From positions 7,926-71,925 of the forward strand of contig NZ_NPDL01000012.1 in NCBI RefSeq assembly GCF_002811475.1: a DNA stretch of 64,000 nt, given 5' to 3'. Origin of the DNA: Leptospira hartskeerlii. Lineage in GTDB: Bacteria; Spirochaetota; Leptospiria; Leptospirales; Leptospiraceae. This document shows, in pieces, positions 60,276-64,000 of the stretch. The position numbers and the translations under genes are program-made. The stretch's first letter is position 1, and the number at the start of each line of letters is the position of its first letter. The notes beneath the pieces are model-generated. The model was not told where the DNA came from. It saw only the letters and a list, made by a program, of their open reading frames with translations, and searched no databases.

Positions 60276-61733
60276 TTAAGCGGGATCACCGCTACCTACC
60301 GGAACAGGTTCATTTTCTGGAAGTAAACTTAAACCGCCTGCTTCCAATTCGGGCTCAGAAATAGTGTCCATCGGGATCGGATGGGATTTTTTAGAAAGTT
60401 TAAAATAGTAATACAGCGGAACGGAAAAAAGAGTGAAACCAAAGCCCCAGAGAGCTTCCGCACTTTTATTATATAGCAATGTTGCAATAATTAGAATATT
60501 AGAAAGTATGTATAGATAGGTCGAATACGGATAACCTGGGATCTTGAACTCATTCTTTAAATGTCTTTTTTCGAAAATAATTGGCGTATATGCGGTGATC
60601 GTTGCAAGCAATAGGGTAGAGCAGGTGATCAGATATAAAAGTGATTCAATCTCCTTTACAAAGCAGAAAAGACAAGCGTACAGAAACTGAAAGATCAGAG
60701 ATTTATAAGGACTATGATATTTGGAATGTAATTTTGCCATGCTTGGGAAAAAGAATCCGTCCCTCGCCATCGCAAAATAAATTCTGGAACCACCTATGAT
60801 ATAAGCGGAAATTCCACCGAGGAAAACCCAACAAATAAACGCAGTGATTAGAATATTCACACCGTTCCCGAATAAGAATCCGGAAGCAGTCACGCCTATC
60901 TTCTCATCTCCCGCCAGAAATTGGATAGGAGCAGAGCTTAAATATAGGAAATTGATTAGAACATAAAGAAAAGTAACCAAAGTGCAGGAAACGATCACAG
61001 ATTTGTAAATATTTTTTTCCGGATCTTTTACTTCTTCTGCGACGTAGGTGATCATATTCCAGCCCAAATAGGAAAAAGTGACCGGGATAGCTCCCGCAAG
61101 CAAAAGATTCCACCCTTGAAGATCGGAAGGTATCAGAGAAAAGGATTCGAAATTTTGAATATTATAATTTCCGATAACAAAACCTAAGGTCACAAACGCA
61201 ACCAAACCCAAAATTTTGAAGGTAGTAAAAAAGTTCTGGATACGAGAGGCGAAACCAATCCCAAAAAAGTTCACAATTGTGAAAAATAAGATCGTTGAAA
61301 TCCCTAAGATCTGGGCCACGCCCAACGAAAATGTGATCCCCAAAAACTTGGATTCTAAGAAATAAATGTCCCAACTGGGGTTGAACAAGGTAAGAAACGA
61401 TTTAGAAAATGCAATTGCAGAAAGAGAAATGGAAGCGGAAAAATTCACCGACAAAGAAAGCCATCCGCTAGAAAACGCTACAATCGGAGAGTAGGCCTCC
61501 TTTAAATAAACGTAATCTCCTCCCGCATACGGAAAGATACTTGCAGATTTCGCATAACTCATCGCGCCCGCGATTGCCAAGAATCCGCCCAGAATCCAAC
61601 AAAGAAGCGCCCAATTTGGATTAGCAGTTTGGGTAAGAATATAACCCGTAGTGATGAAAACCCCCGGTCCTACCATAGAGCTGAACATAAGAGAAATTGA
61701 ATCGTAAAGATTAAGAGAGCGACGAAGTTTCAT
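60276..61733 (-). CDS. APC-superfamily amino acid permease
   Basis: A 485-residue transporter with about twelve helices. The APC start ([20 protein letters not shown]) and helix-6 region are present. Likely imports an amino acid; substrate unknown. Confidence 0.88.
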   Translation of the reverse strand: MKLRRSLNLYDSISLMFSSMVGPGVFITTGYILTQTANPNWALLCWILGGFLAIAGAMSYAKSASIFPYAGGDYVYLKEAYSPIVAFSSGWLSLSVNFSASISLSAIAFSKSFLTLFNPSWDIYFLESKFLGITFSLGVAQILGISTILFFTIVNFFGIGFASRIQNFFTTFKILGLVAFVTLGFVIGNYNIQNFESFSLIPSDLQGWNLLLAGAIPVTFSYLGWNMITYVAEEVKDPEKNIYKSVIVSCTLVTFLYVLINFLYLSSAPIQFLAGDEKIGVTASGFLFGNGVNILITAFICWVFLGGISAYIIGGSRIYFAMARDGFFFPSMAKLHSKYHSPYKSLIFQFLYACLFCFVKEIESLLYLITCSTLLLATITAYTPIIFEKRHLKNEFKIPGYPYSTYLYILSNILIIATLLYNKSAEALWGFGFTLFSVPLYYYFKLSKKSHPIPMDTISEPELEAGGLSLLPENEPVPVGSGDPA

Positions 61734-62026
61734 TTCGGGTTTTGGTCAAAATAGCCTTTTTACTTTCACTCACAAGACATTTTCAAGGAATTTCAGAACG
61801 CTCATCATGGATGTTGGATAGGTATTGGAAAAGGCTACCTAATTTACACTACATTTGATTTTGCATAACAAGCTTCGGAGGCTCGATACAGTGTGCAAAA
61901 AAATATATATTCGGAGGATAAATATGGTTTAAAGACACTTTTGGGATATCAATAGATTGCCATTTGACATGAAGGTTCGTTATGAAAAATGATGTTTGAT
62001 AATTCTATTTCGGTGGGTTTTGTATT
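61734..62026. other. AT-rich intergenic region
   Basis: No gene or clear structured element. It contains a TTGACA at 61964 without a well-spaced -10 box. Confidence 0.5.
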
Positions 62027-63571
62027 GTGAATATCCTTCTGTTTCGATGGGCTCCGATTGTCGCCGGATTTTCTGTATTTATTAGTGCGGTTTTTCGTGT
62101 GCTATTTTTTTATAATTCGCCTGATGCTGAATTGATCGGAGTTATTCCTGACGACGCTTTTTACTATATACAGATGGCGAGACACCGCGCTTCGGAAGGC
62201 ATTTGGACATTCGATGGAATTACAGTTACTACTGGTTTTCATTTTTTATATGGATATATTTTAGTCTTTATATATTCCGTCTTTGGTGATGTAGACTGGA
62301 GGCATTTATTTTTGATAATCGGTGGACTTGCTTCCATTTTTATGGGGGTATCTGCTTATTTTACCGCACGCATTGCGGAGAATTTTTTCGGAAAAAGTTC
62401 CATTTTGTTAGTCCTGTCCCCATTTTTTACTTTTACGGCATTGATGCAAAGTACTGCGATGATGGAATCCTGGCTCGTTTTATTTTTCTCAGCGTCTTCA
62501 CTTTATTTTTCAACTCAGGACAAGGATTTCTCCATCCTCTCTGCTATCGGACTTTGCTCGTTAGGCATATTTGGATCTTTATCTCGGTCTGATTTTGGGT
62601 TATTGGCGGGGGTAGTATTTGCCGCTTATTTGATTAGTTTCCCTTGGTTTAAAACTAAAAGCCTGAAACGAAGTGCGATTGTTTTAGTGGGAGCAGTAGT
62701 TGGAGTCTGCATTATCCTATTACAAAATTTCTATATTTCTGGTCATTTCTCTCAAGGAAGTGCTCAGGTAAAGTTATACTGGTCTTCCTTAGGGGGCCAT
62801 TCTGTTTTGCCGATAATTCTTTTGATAGGGTCTATGTTTCTTCCCTTCTTCTCAATATTGAACAAATCAATTCAAATTCTCTTATTATTATCATTTCCTG
62901 CCTTAGTTGTTTATTCTTCATATAAGTTTATTAAATCGAAAAATAGATTTAGCTATACTCCATCTTTGATTTTGGCTTTTTCTTGTTTTTTTACGATAAT
63001 CGGATACGTTTTCTTTTATCGATATAATTCTCGAGGAATAAATGTTTGGTATTCGTCTAATCTCATTGTGCCTATTGGAATCGTGCTTGCCGCACTTGGT
63101 AATTTTTTGTTTAGAAAACGATTATTGATTCCGGCAGTTTTGATACTTTCCGGGTATCTTTATGTGGGTAAGACAAAATTTCTCAGTAGCAGGTGGCCTC
63201 ACCAAATTGGAATGCTCAAAGCAGGACTTTTTTTAAAAGAAAAGAAATTCGCAAAGGTTGGGGCCTGGAATGCCGGGATTATTAGTTATTTTTCAAAAGC
63301 TTCTGTAGTTAATATTGATGGGTTAGCGAATGATGGGGTATTTTCTTTTGTAAAAGGGAATACCTTATTTGATTATTTGAAATCAAATAAGATCGATTAC
63401 TTGATTGACTATGAAGAAATGCTTAAAAACGAAGAGTATCAAAAAAGGGGAGGATATTTCGACAAGAGAATAGATCGATGTTTGCGTTCTGTTTACTCTG
63501 TTGATGCTGGTTCGCCTAAGTGGAATGGATCCGAATTGAAACTGTTTAAATTTATTCCGAATTGTAAATGA
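62027..63571 (+). CDS. GT-C-like polytopic membrane glycosyltransferase (putative)
   Basis: A 514-residue protein with about ten helices and a C-terminal soluble tail. PDDAFYYIQMARH, then GITVTTGFHFLYGYIL near the N-terminus, follows the GT-C pattern (acidic Asp in the first loop). GTG start. Sampled GC is low (53/180 bases, 29%), which suggests transfer. It would use a polyprenyl-linked sugar at the membrane; acceptor unknown. Confidence 0.65.
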   Translation: MNILLFRWAPIVAGFSVFISAVFRVLFFYNSPDAELIGVIPDDAFYYIQMARHRASEGIWTFDGITVTTGFHFLYGYILVFIYSVFGDVDWRHLFLIIGGLASIFMGVSAYFTARIAENFFGKSSILLVLSPFFTFTALMQSTAMMESWLVLFFSASSLYFSTQDKDFSILSAIGLCSLGIFGSLSRSDFGLLAGVVFAAYLISFPWFKTKSLKRSAIVLVGAVVGVCIILLQNFYISGHFSQGSAQVKLYWSSLGGHSVLPIILLIGSMFLPFFSILNKSIQILLLLSFPALVVYSSYKFIKSKNRFSYTPSLILAFSCFFTIIGYVFFYRYNSRGINVWYSSNLIVPIGIVLAALGNFLFRKRLLIPAVLILSGYLYVGKTKFLSSRWPHQIGMLKAGLFLKEKKFAKVGAWNAGIISYFSKASVVNIDGLANDGVFSFVKGNTLFDYLKSNKIDYLIDYEEMLKNEEYQKRGGYFDKRIDRCLRSVYSVDAGSPKWNGSELKLFKFIPNCK

Positions 63572-64000
63572 AGTTTTTTGCTCAAAGCCGTTGAAATGGA
63601 TTCATCGATTTTGCAAGTTATATTAAGATATCATAATAAACTAAATCTATGTCCCGAAGGCTTCCTAAGTGCTACAATCTCTTCGAATTCTCGTTTGACT
63701 TATGTCGCATTAAAGCCGGAGATTCCATAATTTTGAAGAGATGGATTTGTAAAATTTCTATAAAAACAGTTTGACTGGCCGGGTCGATTTTGTATTTTGG
63801 TCTTCTGGCCGTTTTTCGGTCGGCAACCGAGATTTTCGGGTAGAACGGCATTCGCCTTTCAAATCGTAAGTCGAGGGAAGAAACAAAGTTCTTTTACAAC
63901 GAATATAACTGCGAATGAGAAATTAAAATTTTTTTATTAGCTGAGATTGTATCATGGTGATGAGTTCGCCATGGTAATAATAATCTCGAACACTATTGAA
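63572..64000. other. Spacer at the window end
   Basis: No gene or RNA seen. A weak hairpin (arms TCGGT/ACCGA, 63826-63840) is not followed by a T-run. Confidence 0.5.

Noticed and set aside
61964..62003. TTGACA and GATAAT before the GT-C-like gene
   Set aside because: Spacing of 28 bp is too long for a standard promoter.
1..64000. tRNA, rRNA, CRISPR arrays, insertion sequences
   Set aside because: I saw no cloverleaf, rRNA segments, regularly spaced repeats or transposase motifs in the spacers; small RNAs cannot be excluded by eye.

Overview
The window looks like a piece of a Leptospira chromosome, probably from a saprophytic or intermediate-clade species, which I cannot settle from sequence alone. 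The evidence is moderate GC (about 40% in the stretches I counted), lipoproteins with loose spirochaetal lipoboxes, a Leptospira-type DUF1577/PilZ-like protein, many conserved proteins of unknown function, and fatty-acid based metabolism (acyl-CoA dehydrogenase, enoyl-CoA hydratase, acetoacetyl-CoA synthetase). I found no rRNA, tRNA, CRISPR array, transposase or phage gene.

Layout. 1-2.2 kb: the end of a membrane protein, a Cys-rich secreted protein and a PilZ-like protein. 2.2-5.4 kb: a tightly overlapping three-gene operon with a degenerate RecA/RadB-like protein, a small 'MGRT' protein and a family-B DNA polymerase, divergent from a PycTM-like 2-TM protein. 6-14 kb: a large membrane-anchored unknown, then lipoate ligase-glyA-acyltransferase (the last gene sits between two copies of the glyA 3' end), an SGNH lipoprotein with a beta-barrel partner, and a rhomboid that lacks catalytic residues. 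14.2-17.6 kb: an MBL hydrolase and PBP1A. 17.7-23.6 kb: the 2-oxoglutarate dehydrogenase operon sucB-lpdA-sucA. 23.8-27.9 kb: two sensor kinases and a receiver. 28-30.1 kb: Ppx/GppA and a lipoprotein. 30.3-36.4 kb: the elongasome operon mreB-mreC-mreD-mrdA-rodA. 36.5-40.7 kb: small unknowns, DUF4180, DUF1858 and a PTPS/QueD homologue. 40.7-42.7 kb: acetoacetyl-CoA synthetase. 42.7-44.2 kb: a Spy-like/ECF sigma/anti-sigma operon. 44.2-50.8 kb: lipoproteins, a solute-binding protein, a ferredoxin-MBL fusion, a lytic transglycosylase, a matrixin lipoprotein, pepA and bcp. 51-61.7 kb: an SDR, a GH18 lipoprotein, acyl-CoA dehydrogenase, enoyl-CoA hydratase, an AraC-type membrane regulator followed by a desaturase and a condensation-type acyltransferase, and an amino-acid permease. 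62-63.6 kb: an AT-rich GT-C-like membrane protein.

Much of the window serves the envelope and energy metabolism. PBP1A, PBP2/RodA/MreBCD and the SLT build and remodel peptidoglycan. The lipoate ligase may lipoylate SucB (E2), whose E1 and E3 partners lie in the same operon.

The strongest candidate for an undescribed system is the polymerase/RadB-like/small-protein operon, which resembles archaeal PolB2-type neighbourhoods and may be a DNA-damage module analogous in layout to a mutasome. Other points of interest are the 28-bp duplication of the glyA tail around a low-GC acyltransferase, the orphan PycTM-like protein, the Spy-ECF envelope-stress operon, and the AraC/desaturase/condensation lipid locus.
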